From assembly GCA_023630585.1 (NCBI GenBank), contig CM042558.1:6220300-6284299 (forward strand): DNA of 64,000 bases. Direction: 5' to 3'. The stretch's first letter is position 1; each line of letters begins with the position of its first letter. This DNA is from Cranoglanis bouderius (Eukaryota; Chordata; Actinopteri; Siluriformes; Cranoglanididae). A program made the position numbers and the translations under genes. The notes under the pieces were generated by a model. It was not told the DNA's origin. It saw only the letters and a program-made list of their open reading frames with translations, and searched no databases. Positions 1 to 22,656 of this stretch are shown piece by piece.

Positions 1-9678
<9,678 letters not shown>

Positions 9679-10098
9679 ACGCACGCCTGCCGATATGTGT
9701 GTGTGTTTGTGTGTGCAGTGCATGGAGTCCTGGCCAGGTACGGGGAGCTCTGGAACGTGGACACGTTTGATCTGTGCCTGAACAGCTTAAAGCAGAATTC
9801 TGGCCTAAAAGCGTCCCAGCCTCCGTCAGCCTCTTTTTTTATCTAACTTGTTCTCATTATTTATTTGATTACCTGATTAGCTGCACTTACTTCCTGGTTC
9901 TGACGCGATCAATTCTGTCTGCTCTGTTGGTTTCCTAAACCAAAGCCAGGAAACAAGTGTTAGCTAACCGAAAAAGTTAGTTCAGAAGTCTAGTTTAATC
10001 TCATCAGCGTTGGGTAAAGTGATTTAAAAAAAAAAAAAAAATGCTGTCATTCAGAAAAATGGCGTACACTACAGGCTACATGGCAAGAGCAGGTGAAC

Positions 10099-11868
10099 TA
10101 CAGTCCCCTCTGAAAGTGTTGGAACGGCGAGGCCAATTCTTCTGTTTTTTTGCTGAATGAGACAGATTTCAGCTTTCATTTCCTGATTATTTACATCTAG
10201 ATGTGTTAAACAACTTAGAACATGACACCTGGTGGCAGACCACCCCCAAATTTATTTTTTATTTTTTTAAGGTGAGCAAAAGTATTGGAACAGATTGTCT
10301 TAACGTAAATAACACTTAATATTTGGTTACATATCCACTGCTTGCAATAACTGCATCAACTCGCTGACAGACTGACATCATCAAACTGTTGCATTCTTCT
10401 TTTGTGTTGCTTTTCCAGGCTTTTACTGCAGCTTCTTTCAGTTGTTGTTCGTTTTTGGGGGGTTTCTCCCTTCAGTCTCCTCTTCAGGAGATGAAATGAT
10501 GCTCAACTGGGTTAAGGTCTTGTGATTGACTTGGCCAGTCTAAAACTAGCGGAACTATCAGTTATCGGCAACGATCCTCACCGATAGTTTTTCCCGGTTG
10601 CACCCGTTGCAGGAACGGCTGAAGAGGGTCCGCTGTCATTATACAGTATGAGAGCGGCCTCTAGAGGCGAAATAAAAACTAATCGCTGACTAATTTTGTT
10701 GTGTTGTTTGAAGTGTTTTTTGATTCATTTTTTATTTGTAGTGTTACTTTTCAGTTCAGTTTGGATGTATATATTTTATTAACTTTAATATTTATTAATA
10801 TTTCAAGATTTATTTTATTTTAAAAAAGTACAGTACATTTTCATGGTGCAGTCAGTACTGTTTATTTTTACACAAGTTCAGCAATATGTTACTCTGAGTG
10901 TTATGTTTTCATTCTGTATCAATTTTAAAAACTGTCGGTTGATTAATCAGTTGTCAGCAGGTACCATCCAACTTAGTTATTGGTATCGTTAAAATCCACT
11001 ATCGGTCGACCTCTAGATCGTATGTTTTGGATCATGAGCAGATCCACACTTTGGCCTTTCCATCACTTTGTTAGAGGTTAATCTTGGTTCAAGAACTATT
11101 GTGGCTCATCTCTGTATTTCTTTGTGAATTCCGATCTGGCTTTCCGATTCTTCCTGCTTGAGTTGTTTGCATCTTGTGGTATTGGCCTCGGTATTTCTGC
11201 TCTCAAAGTCTTCTTCAAAAGGTGGATTGTGATACCTTCACCCCTGCCCTGAGGTTATTGGCGATGTCACCGACTGTTGTTTTTTGGGGGGGTTTTTCTT
11301 CACAGCTCTCACAATGTTTCTGTCATCAGCTGCTGTTTTCCTTGGCTGACCTGTTCGGTGTCTGTTGCTCAGTACACCAGTGGTTTCTTCCTTTTTCAGG
11401 ACATTCCAAATTGTTGTATTGGCTGTGCCCAATGTTTGTGCAATGCCTCTGATCAATTTTCCTGCTTTTCTCCAATACACAGCTCTCTGGTCTTCATGTT
11501 GGTTTATCCTTTTTAACAACGAATGCACAGGTGAAACCCAGGGCTCAAACCAAGAGTAGACATTGAAAGCTATTAATTGTTTAAACAATCAATCTAACAG
11601 GGCAGACCTGGGCAGCAAGAAACACCTATCAATGACATGTTCCAATATTTTTGAGCCCTTGAAAGAAAAAAAAAAAAAAGGGTGGTTTCAAACAGAAGGT
11701 GCCATGTTCTAAGTTTTTTAACACATCTAGATGGTAAATATCAGGAAATGAAAGCTGAAATTCTGACCTACCATCTCATATCCATCTTTTGATCTCATAC
11801 AATGAAAACATTTGGGTTTAACAAGAAAAAACAGCCTTGCTGTTCCAATACTTTGGGAGGGGACTGTA
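10099..11868 (-). mobile_element. Tc1-like transposon interrupted by another element
   Basis: Left end TACAGTCCCCTCTGAAAGTG and right end (inverted) TACAGTCCCCTCCCAAAGTA, followed by similar subterminal sequence (AGATGTGTTAAACAACTTAG against its inverse). On the minus strand 11550-11240 encodes a Tc1 helix-turn-helix (AGKLIRGIAQTLGTANTTIW, NRHRTGQPRKTAADDRNIVR). The catalytic half is lost or degraded. A hAT-type miniature element sits inside at 10547-11015. Confidence 0.85.
10547..11015 (+). mobile_element. hAT-type element, copy 1 (truncated), nested in a Tc1
   Basis: Matches the complete copy at 23835-24330 from GGAACTATCAGTTATCGGC to CTATCGGTCGACCTCTA, but lacks its first 70 or so bases. 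It splits the Tc1 sequence between GCCAGTCTAAAAC and GTTTTGGATCATGAGC, so it arrived after the Tc1. Confidence 0.8.
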
Positions 11869-12680
11869 CTCTGAAGCTACATCCACCACTGATATTCTGT
11901 TAATTATTGGTTGAAACGGAACGTGCCGTTAAGGGAAAAGGCGGCAGAGGTGAACAAGAGGGAGTGGAGCCCATGGAGCTCAATTTCTGGCCCGTTTGAT
12001 TCATCTGACATTCTTATAACATATTACAGTACGATGTACGTAAGGAATAAAGCATGATGGGGTGTTGCAGGAAAATAATCGGCGACGGGCTGGTGCGATG
12101 CGGCCCGGTGCACGTCCTGAAGTGTTTTATTCCTCTTATACCACAGCGATTTGCCGAATTACTACCTCATTCACTAGTCGTTCCCTCACCAGAAGACTGA
12201 ATAAATGTCTCCTCACAGGAAACTACCATCATCATATCGACAATTACACACGTTTTTTTTTTTTTTAAAAATCCATCTATGTGGCCAGAATTCATCCAGC
12301 AATCCCGGTATTGTTGTAAGTTGTTACCATAGAAACGTTAACGATATTAGAATAAGAGCATTAATATAAAGCTTATGTTTATATTACTGTCAGAGCTATT
12401 ACTGTCTCAGTCAGTCACAATGGAGTATTTAACAACGCTGTGGTATGAAAATTACAGACTGCATCTTTATCTCACCCTCAGTAGTGCTGTGGAATGAGAG
12501 ATTTTGCAGTGATGTGTGTTTAACCCTGCAGCACGTTTGTGATGAAACTCTTATCCAATTTCTCCCTCCTAGACAATCAGAAATTCTGCTCTAATATGAA
12601 ATGACACTTGCAGCAAAGCTAGTCGCAGCGCTCTTTCTCATTTTGAATTTCATGACGTGTGTGTGTGTGTTTGTCCGTAG
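11869..12680. other. PLCE1 3' flank or intron, nothing recognised
   Basis: Unremarkable A/T-rich sequence. It contains AATAAA at 12046-12051, a weaker alternative poly-A signal for PLCE1. Confidence 0.5.
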
Positions 12681-12808
12681 GCTCTGCGTTGGCGCTGGGA
12701 CTGAAGGCCTGGGTGGCAGAGGCATGTCTGGGTTTTGCCCCTCTGGCACCGCCGGCCCCCTCCGCCTGGTCCTTCCCCCTGCTGTGGAACTGGAAGCTGC
12801 ACAAATGA
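12681..12808 (+). other. possible alternative last coding exon of PLCE1
   Basis: This GC-rich stretch follows an AG acceptor (GTCCGTAG, 12673-12680). A donor-like GTAAGG at 9632-9637 inside the last PLCE1 exon leaves phase 1, and joining it here keeps an open frame of 42 codons to TGA at 12806-12808 (residues such as LGLKAWVAEACLGF). The following 1.7 kb is free of recognisable transposons and ends at AATAAA 14472, as a 3' UTR would. Against it, the acceptor tract is GT-rich, the donor lacks G at -1, and I recognise no conserved peptide. Confidence 0.3.
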
Positions 12809-14471
12809 GCGTCGAGCCGCAGCCCTCTCACACACCGAGCGAAGAGCATCATGGGACAGGTAGCGGTACCCTGTAAGCGGTTAGCTCCAGGCTGTGGAGC
12901 GTCACCGAGTGTAAGACCGAGCAGAACGCGGAGAGTGCGAGACGCAGCCGGCAGCAGGATCAACACTGGTTCCGGGATGTGTGACGATTAATTGAAAGCT
13001 CACTTCCTTCAGGTCACTTCTGTCTCAACCTTCGTCATCTTTTCTCTTGGCTGCTTCAGTGAGCAAGTGGTCACCGGAGTAGCTCACTCCTTCATCTTGA
13101 AGTTCAACGTTTTGCAGTACTGTCCTCAAGAAAACGCATATTAACGTACTGCATGTTGTTATTTTGCACATTTTCAATTAGTCGGTTTTGGTCACCACAT
13201 ATTCTTATTTAATTAAAAAGCATTTTGTAAAATATTTATTTTACTTTTTTTCCCGAAACTGACAGAAAAGTAGCACGCTCTGGCGTAACACGAACACCAC
13301 GTATAATCCTTTTAAAAGGAAGCTTGTGAAAGGAAGACTGTAATTTATTTCTCGTTCTAGTAGCTGCTCCTGTCGAAACTGGTGCAGGAAGTAAACGCGC
13401 CCTCGTTCGGAAGGTACGACTTTCCTCCGTCTGTCTATTTCAAAGACCAACACAGAGGCACTACGGCTTTCGACTTCATTCTTTGTATTTAGTGCAATTT
13501 ATTATTATTCTTTGCTCGTTTATTTCTCTCGATGGTCATCTTAAACTTGACATTTTAATTTTACAGCACCAGTAAATACACCTGTTTTACGATAAATTAT
13601 TTAATGTTTTGAGTAACCAAGACTCTAAATGTATTGGCTGGGGGGGAAAAAAAAAAAAAGACGTAACTTCCGTAAGGGTTTCCTCCCCACGTTATTTCTT
13701 GATAAATGTTTGTAAAAACATTTTGCATGTTGCACAAGAGTGTCCTTTGCACTTAAGTCCTTGTTTATGCGTGTACTTTCCATACAGTTTAATTCATGTC
13801 CGACTACCTCTGCTAACTCGTGGAGCCTTGACGTGTAACACTTTTCCGTTCTCTAGTCTATCCGTGTGTTTAACCTGACTGCTTACTAAATGTAAAGTGG
13901 ACCTGTTCTGCATGAAGGTTGGAAAAGTTTTGCCTTTCTTTGCCAGTTCTTTTTTTTCTTTTCTTTCTTACATCATGTCTTTATCCTCATTACTATATAT
14001 TTTTTATTTATTTAAAAGCATAGCCCAGGTCGGCCGTGTGTTTCTTCTCTTGTACATATCATGAATATACGACAGGACTATTAAAGCCACGTGTCTAATT
14101 TATTCTGGAGGGTGTAAATCTTGCCCAACTGGCTCGTACTGTATCAGTGTATATTGTTTATACTTTTTGTAATTAAGAATTTAAAGTATTCAGTGATGCT
14201 TTGGTATTTGGAGACACTAATATATACAGACATGTACTTTCTGTGTTTTTCTTTTCGAGCGTGTGTAAATGCTTCTGACGACTCGCGTGTAGTGCAGCTT
14301 CATTCGCATTTACTTTCATTTCAGCAGTGATCAAGTTGATTATTGTGATCGGTGGATCAGTTAAAGTGATGCCTGTGTAATAGATTTTATTGTTCAGCAC
14401 TTCCTTCTTTCTTTCTTTCTTTGTGTTAATCCTGTGACTGACTCTTGTGGAGGAAATAACAGTTGTTGTAC
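12809..14471 (+). other. probable PLCE1 3' UTR or intergenic sequence
   Basis: There are no long frames and no recognised transposons across 1.7 kb, unlike the neighbouring intervals. It has ATTAAA near 14080 and AATAAA at 14472. This suits a long 3' UTR, but no transcript evidence is available. Confidence 0.4.
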
Positions 14472-14477
14472 AATAAA
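14472..14477 (+). promoter_or_regulatory. candidate PLCE1 polyadenylation signal
   Basis: AATAAA lies just before the convergent NOC3L 3' end (its own signal is at 14812-14817 on the other strand). It would end a long PLCE1 3' UTR running from about 12.8 kb. Another AATAAA at 12046-12051 is an alternative. Confidence 0.45.
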
Positions 14478-14811
14478 AAACAAAAAAGTGTTATAAAATC
14501 TTGTAGAAAATGACTTTTTCCACCCCTGAATCAAATTCATGAATCACTTTTTGCTGAAAGATTCAGAAAAGCTAAACATACAGGTGTATTTTTCTCTCCT
14601 GATTTTACCCTTCTGCCAGTTTTATCTGGTCCATAAATATACAGTATTATGTAATATATTAATATATTACATATTTCTATTAATTAAGATACTTTTAATC
14701 CATACTTTTACTTCCATCCCCCTTTAAGGATTCTTTCCAAATATTTACGCTGAAATATGCTTTTAAGTTGAAAGGGCACTTTTTTTTTTTTTGTCCCTTT
14801 TTAAAATTTTT

Positions 14812-14817
14812 TTTATT
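14812..14817 (-). promoter_or_regulatory. NOC3L polyadenylation signal
   Basis: AATAAA on the minus strand lies 60 bases past the NOC3L stop at 14880-14878, followed by an A/T-rich stretch. This implies a very short 3' UTR that ends within about 350 bases of the opposing PLCE1 signal. Confidence 0.7.
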
Positions 14818-14877
14818 TGAAACACACCGATATAAAACATCGTATAACAGACGTATTTACAGTTTCACCAAGTTCGC

Positions 14878-17800
14878 TCACTTCTGTGAACGATGCGCTG
14901 CAAAGTCGAGGGGGATCCGCTTGTCCTCCTGAAGGGCCGCGTCGGCCTGCGCTTTCAGATCGGAGTCCAGGAAAGCCTCGCCGATCGTGAAATGTTCCTG
15001 AAACACACAGAACGAGTGAACGACCTGCATCGAGGACGTATAAATGAATACGTTTAAAGTTCAATCTGAGCGGCCAGCGCTCACCTTCTTCTTGGGTGGT
15101 CCTGCAACTGGTGGGTTAAAGGTCATGTCCTTTACACTGTAATCTTCAAACAGCTGCACGGGTGCTCTGGTGAACGGATGAAACGGACAGTAAATGCGCT
15201 GCATCCTGCTTCCCTCGGAAAGTATTTCCAGAATCATGGGAATGGGCGACTAATGCGGCCAATGCGGTACGGCGCACCGCAAAAACTGTTCTACATCTCC
15301 ACTTCAAGCACAACACACAGTCTCCCGGCGTTCAAACACTTCTCAACGAAGATGTTAGTCAGATTTAAATAAAGTTGTTTTTTTTTTCATGCAATGAGAG
15401 AACATCACAGCTCATAGCTGAAATATTAGCCTAAGATCCTCTGCGTTCTTTAGCTACATAAATTCACCCTGGCAGGAAGTTCACTGAGCTTCCAGGCGAG
15501 CAGAACATGGCACAAGGCAGCAGATTGGAGCTTTGGACTAGCTAGTGGAGCACAGCGGACTAGCTAATGAATGAATCATTTATATTTATCTATCCTTGGA
15601 CTGTAAATCATCTTCGGCCTGGGATAGTGTGAGATTTACCTTCTGCTCAGTTCTAAACTCAGTGCACCGGCACCTTCACTCGGAGCTCCAGCCAGCAGAT
15701 GAGTGGCGTATTTCCTCACCATGGGGTGGTAGTGTCTCTGCAACACACACACACACACACACCATCATCATCTGTGTTCCAATGCTAGAAAAAATATTTT
15801 ATATGTCCAACCATCTGACCATCTCCCATAGCACTCAGGAGCCTGGCGCCTATACCAGGGAACTCGGGGGACACCCTGAACAGGGTGCCAACACACAATC
15901 GCGCGCGCACACACACACTATGGACAATCTGGAAATGCCAATCAACCTACAACACATGTTTTTGGACTGGGGGAGGAAACCAGAGTACCCAGAGACTGCA
16001 TAATACTGAATAATAATACTCATTTCTGCATCTTCATATTGTGTTACCCGTAATGTTTAGTTTTAATGGCCAAAGTTTTGTGGACACCTGACCATAATAC
16101 CCATATGTCCTTGTTGAACATTCCATTCTAGATTTAGTCCCCCTTTGCTGCTCTAATAACCTCCACTCTGCTGTGAAGGCTTTCCACTAGATTTTGGAGC
16201 GTGGCTGTGGGGATTTGTGCTCATTCAGCCACAAGAGCATTAGTGAGGTCAGGCATTGATGTTGGGTGAGAAGGCCTGGTGTGCGGCCGGCGTTTTCAGT
16301 TAATCCCCAAAGGTGTTCAGTGGGGTTGAGGTCAGGGCTCTGTGCATAGACTCCACTCCAACATCATCTCTTTATAACGGTACCTATTTCTGAATCTTTA
16401 TATAGTGTTATCAGAACACTTAGTTTTAACACTGAATGGCTGTAAACCATGAGGTGTTTTGCAAATGTAAAACGAAATTACTGCGTCGTTTATTAAATAT
16501 AGTGTAAATAAAGCCGAATTTGACGAGTGTCCGCATGCTCGGTCAGGCTTTAGCCGAGTGTACTGATTTATCAGGTATGCTATATACTATGCAAGATAGC
16601 AGTTTTCTTTTTGAGCAACTTTTCTGTTACACAGTACCAATATACATACATCAATTTTTAACAGTCTAAGACACTTTCTATCAAACACTAACATCTGCTA
16701 CACGTCCTTCATCTTCGGCCATTTTAACTTGAGTACTTTTTACGGTGAGTGAGAGGTTGCCTGAGCGAATAGTTAACTCGATGCTCTGTACGATTAAAAA
16801 TAACAAATGGGAAAAAAAGCCATTTTTCTAGTACTCTCTCAGTGCTGTAAAACGAACGGTTGTCTTTGGGGAAAATGTTATATTTACATAAAAGCAACAT
16901 CATAAGTATAGGCATGTTATTTCATTGTTTAGGAAACGGGTACCTAATGTGTTACTCAAAGAATGATCGGCCGAGTTAATTTTCCTCCTTAATACAACGC
17001 TAGCTAGCTATGACAGCATGTTTATTTGGTAAAAGGTTTTGTTAAGCAAGCAACTAATGTCTTAGGTTTAAGTTTCATTTCTGTCTTAATTAAATAAAAA
17101 TGAAAATGATTTGAACTGAAAATCAGTGAAGGTCTATAGAGAGTGCTGGCTTCAGGGGTTACTGGTCTTGTACTGCATATATAATACAAATAGTGATGCT
17201 CTGCCGCAGTGTTTACTGTAGTACAGCTACCTTGAGTGTGTACAGCTCCCACAGGCAGGTGTTTTGGGGGTTGCAGTACTCCGGCTCATCCAGCTCAGGC
17301 AGGTAAACGCCGCTGCCCTGCATGTCGTTATCCAGCATGATGTCACACTTGGGGAAAGTCTGCACAACAAACACACACAGAAATTACAAAGACAGAAAAT
17401 CTATGGATACCACATTTTTATTTAATACCCACATAATCTAAGGCTAATATTAAATAGATTTTTCAAAATCTAATTTATATTTAAAAAAAGTTGTTTAAAA
17501 AAGAAAAACATACACAGATCAGCCATAACATTAAAACCACTGACAGGTGAAGTGAATAACGTTGATTATCTCGTTACAGTGGCACCTGTCAGTGAGTAGG
17601 ATATATTAGGCAGCAAGTGAACTGTTGGTTCTTGAAGTTGATGTGTTGGAAGCAGGAAAAATGGACAAGCGTAAGGATCTGAGCGACTTTGACAAGGGAC
17701 ACATTGTGATGGCTAGACGACTGGGTCAGAGCATCTCCAAAACGGCAGGTCTTGTGGGGTGTTCCTGGTATGCAGTGCTTAGTACCTACCAAAAGTGGTC

Positions 17801-20015
17801 CAATGAAGGACAACCGGTGAACCGGTGACAGGGTCATGGGCGCCCAAGGCTCACTGATGCACATGGGGAGTGAAGGCTAGCCCGTCTGGTCTGACCCTAC
17901 AGAAGAGCTGCTGTAGCACAAATTGCTGAAAAGGTTCATGCTGGTTATGACAGAAATGTGTCAGAACACACAGTGCGTCACAGCTTGCTGTGTATGGGGC
18001 TGCGTAGCCACAGACTGGTCAGAGTGCCCATGCTGACCCCTGTCCACCGCTGAAAGCACCTATAATGGGCATGTGAGAACCGGAACTGGACCATAGAGCA
18101 ATCGAAGAACCTGGCCTGGTCTGATGAATAATGTTTTCTTTTACATTACGTGGACGGCCGGGTGCTTGTGCGTCGCTTACCTGGGGAAGAGATGGCACCA
18201 GGATGCACTATGGGAAGAAGACATGTGGGGTTCATGTGGATGTGACTTTGACACGTACCACCTACCTAAACACTGCTGCAGACCAAGTACCACCCCTTCA
18301 TGGCAACGGTATTCCCTAATGGCAGTGGCCTCTTTCAGCAGGATAATGTGCCCTGCCACACTGCAGAAATTGTTCAGGAATGGTTTGAGGAACATGACAA
18401 AGAGTTCAAGGTGTTGACTCGGCCTCCAAATTCCCCAGATCTCAGTCCGATCGAGCATCTGTGGGATGTGCTGGACAAACGAGTCCGATCCACGGAGGCC
18501 CCACCTCGCAATTTACAGGACTTAAAGGACCTGCTGCTAACGTCTTGGTGCCAGATACCACAACACACCTTCACAGGTCTTGTGGAGTCCATGCCTCAAT
18601 GGGTCAGAGCTGTTTTGGTGGCACAAGGGGGACCTACACAATATTAGCAGGTGGTTTTAATGTTATGACTTATCAGATTCATCCACTTACTGATTTATGC
18701 AGCAGTGTAGTAAACGCAGTGTTTACTTCGAGCATCAGTAAGCAAAAGTAATACACAGTTAATGGAGCACAGTAGTGATAGCGGCTGTATATAGCAATGA
18801 TAAACACAGATACGAGATATGAGATTTTCTCACATGTACGAGTGCCCTGTTAGCCGCCAGGATGCCCACACACGAGTCGGGCATTACGTGCAGAGCAAGT
18901 GTGTTGAGTCTCTTGAGGAAGGCCAGAGCTCTGTGCAGGCTGACCTGCTTCCTGCGCTTGCTCAGCATCACGTCCACACACTGCAGCACGATGCCCGTGT
19001 CCTCGTTTGATGCGCCTGCAGGGAGACAAACCCCATTATCACTCAAAACACAAAAAAAACGGCCTGCTTTTCTCGCCTTCATTAAATATCCCCGAGTCAG
19101 ACTACTGAAGCATGCACAGACGTGAAGGCGAGGTTACCTGCGTGCAGCATCAGCAGGGTTTTGTACAAGTGGGTGTAGAATTTCAGAGGGTCGATATTTA
19201 GCACGTCGCCTGTCGGAGATAGAGGGTGGTCAGAATGGAGTGGAAAAAGTTGATCCCGAGTGACAGTGATGGATAAGAACAGCACTCACCTTGACCGGAG
19301 AGGATGTGGAAGGCTGTGAGGATGCAGTGGAGACTCTCTCGGTATGACAGATCCTACATATACAGGAAGGCAAGTGATTAGAGGAACAGTGATGACTGGA
19401 AGCTTGTGAGTGAACGCTCCAGTGTGTTTATTGCAGACTTAAAGCTGAATTTCTAGTGAAATAAAAAAAAAATGACCCTGATAATGAAAGATTATACTGA
19501 AGATCTTTCCAACACAAGGAGCACTGCAGCAGTTGGGGGGGACTCAGAACCAGTAACACTATAGATACATCATCGAGGTACGTGGCGCTACCTAGCCTAC
19601 AGAACCTACTTGTGTGTCAAATAAAAAAAAAAAAATTACATTTTAAAAAATTGGTGGAAATGTCTTGAAAGCTCAAGGAGTTATAACAGCCCAAAAATTT
19701 CAATGGAAGTCAATGGGAATTTTGGCCACTTTGACCTTCTGTAACGGGAAAACCGTAACTCCGATCAGTTAGAAAAGTCATATCACACTAAGTCAGAACA
19801 GGCTGAAGGTCCGTGGCAAGACTGGTGTATGTAGCTTGAAATCTCTAGGAGGACTAGGAAGTTTTGGGCCTCAAAAGAATAATATTAAGCTTAAACAGCA
19901 GAATGAAATGTTGGCTTTGTCAAACCAATTAATAGTAATAATAATAAATTAATTAATTAATTAGCTAATCAGTAGCCCAGGTGCTGAAGAATGTGTCTGG
20001 GTTACTAGGGTTTTT

Positions 20016-20051
<36 letters not shown>

Positions 20052-22574
20052 TTAATTAAAATCCTGCAACATAATGACCAGTGTATTACTCTAGGTGTAA
20101 ATACTTACGCCGGACATAATTAAATCATGAAGAACTGTGAGCAGATCATCAAAGAACTCCAGGTTTATGAGATGAGCAAACCTTAAAGGGAAACATGAGC
20201 CGTTAGACAAGCAAACTACAAAGAGTGTAAAGAAGTGAGCTAGAGACGTTACGGTTGTAACGAGATAGTTAAAGTTCGTAATGACAAAGTTTTATGTTGG
20301 CTCGACAAAGCCAATCTGAAGGTTTAAAACTGTTCCATAAGCTTGAAGATTGTTTGAACTTGAAAGAAAGAAAGAAAGTAAGAAAGGGTGACTGACAGAC
20401 AGACAGACAGACAGACAGACAGAGACAGTTACTGGTAGAAGGACAGATTACAAATCGAGTGATAGTAGAAAGTCAGATGAACTGAGAGTAACAAAAGTAG
20501 ACAGATGGAGAGAGAGTGTTATTAGTAGAAACACAGAAGGAGTGAGAGAGTGATACAGGTAGACTGATAGAAAGAAATATGGAGAAAGGGAGTGTGTGTG
20601 CACTACTGGTAGAGTGATGGAGAGATGGATGGAGAGAGTATGTGACATTGTATGTAAGTCTATGGGAGTTTTGGGGATATCTGTTCACTCGCTACAGGGA
20701 AACCGTGTGTCTGATCAGTTGGAAAAAACATCATAAACAGTTCAAAAATTTTAATAGAAGTCAATGGGATTTTTGATCACTTTGACCTTCCGTAACAGGA
20801 AAACCGTCATTCCAACTAGTTAGAAAAGTCAGAGCAGACTAAGTCAGAACAGGCTGAAGGTATGTTGATTTGGTTCATGTAGCTTGAAATCTCGAGGAGG
20901 AGTAACGTTTAGACATTTTGGGTCTCAGAAGAATAATAACAAGCTTAAATAGCAGAACAGAATGTTGGCTTTAATTCCTTACATTTATATAGCTCTTTTC
21001 TAGGCACTCAAAGCGCTTTACATAATATAGAGGGGAAATCTCCTCAACCACCACCAGTATGTAGCCTCCACCTGGACGATGCGACGGCAGCCATAGGGGC
21101 CATTCACATGTCGCGCCCAAGAACGCGTGGAAAATGCGGCCGCGCCGCTTTCACCTTCTTCCTGAAGCGCTCGGGAGCTCACACTCCCGTGGTGTCTGCC
21201 GTTGCTAAGCAAAAATGAGCTGCGCTCTCCATGACGACGAGGAAGTTTTAGCACAGGATGGATTTACAGCCCCGCAAATCCCTTGCAGTAGCTCTGCTAC
21301 TAGATTTATTTATGGAGAAGAGGAAAAAAAAAAATACGCAGTGTTTGGGTGCACCCCATCCTTCAAGCACGTAGAAAACACCGAGAATTTCACCAACTAA
21401 TCCAAGAGCGCTGTCTGGACGATGGGAGCTACAAAGCCGGAAAGGATGAAGCTGATTGGTCGGTTTCTTGTCACGTGACCTGCGGTGTTTGGATTTTTTT
21501 TCATCTCGAAAAATGAGCGCGTCGCTCTCTATATGCACGTGCACGTCTACGTTTAAAATAACGCACTTGTGCGCGCAAGAGACGCAATATGTGAACGGCC
21601 CTGTAGTGCGCCAGAACACCAGCTACTGGTGGAGAGGAACGGAGAGTGATATAGCCAATTCAGGGATGGAGATTATTAGTGGGAAACCAGGCGAGAGCTG
21701 CAGGGTGATATGGCTCTGGCTTTGTCAAGCCAACCTAATTATGGAGGAGATCTGATGCAGAGAATGATCAGCCACTTACTTTGCTAAACCTTCTAAAACG
21801 GAGGGAAGCAAGATGGATTTCTGGGCTTTCTTCAGTATTCTGAAGTAGATCAGGAACACGATGTTGAGTGTCTCTGTGTGCTAGAGGAAGTGAAGAGAAC
21901 AGAGGATAAGACGTGTATCATGTGTAACAATGCATGAAAAAAATTACATGACATGTTATAACATTAGTTCTGCCTCTAAAACAACACTTTTGAGACCCTT
22001 AGTGTTAAAAGTCTTAGTTTTTACCCCATTAGTTTCACCGTATCCTAGTGTTGTGTTTCCTACTATAAGGCCTGGAATACATTTCTGTATAACCTTATAA
22101 AGAAGTCGTTATACACCAACATTTTAATGCTAAAGCCTTGTAATTCGTGGCTATGGGATTTTTTTTTGTGTTATGTTACCACCAATAAGAGTAATGCACC
22201 TTCCCATAAGCATTACTGTAGGGAGTGGGCGATATGACAAAAATATGATATTGTGATACTTAATATCATGATACTTAATATCATGATAGCTAACAAACTA
22301 TCGGCAAAACAGCATTGCAGCATTAAAAGTGTAAAAAGTAAGAACTGTTCAACTGAGTTTGACGCTACTTTTATGGGAATTTATTGTTAACACTTACAGG
22401 GGAAAACAAAAACATGACGTAAAATCAGCTACATCTATTCAGTTCCATTTAGTACATACTTATTGAAAACAAAATAAAAAAAATTCAAATGATATCACAA
22501 TACCAATGATATCTCAAAAAAAACGTATCGTGATGTAATTTATCCCAATATCGATATTATATATATATATATCG

Positions 22575-22656
<82 letters not shown>

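Larger units (their letters stand above)
20296..21734. mobile_element. unclassified element with self-palindromic ends, split by a SINE
   Basis: Left end GTTGGCTCGACAAAGCCAAT. The right end is split: GTTGGCTT at 20964-20971 continues as TGTCAAGCCAAC at about 21722-21734. Rejoined and inverted it matches the left end at 18 of 20 bases, and each end could form its own hairpin. The interior includes GACA repeats (20394-20425). The class is unknown to me; no protein is encoded. Confidence 0.7.

Noticed and set aside
9719..9845. Short open frame after an AG at 9718 (GVLARYGELWNVDTFDL) as another PLCE1 last exon
   Set aside because: It is also in phase with the 9631 donor, but the putative intron would be under 90 bases and the peptide resembles nothing I know. 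It is more likely chance reading of the UTR.
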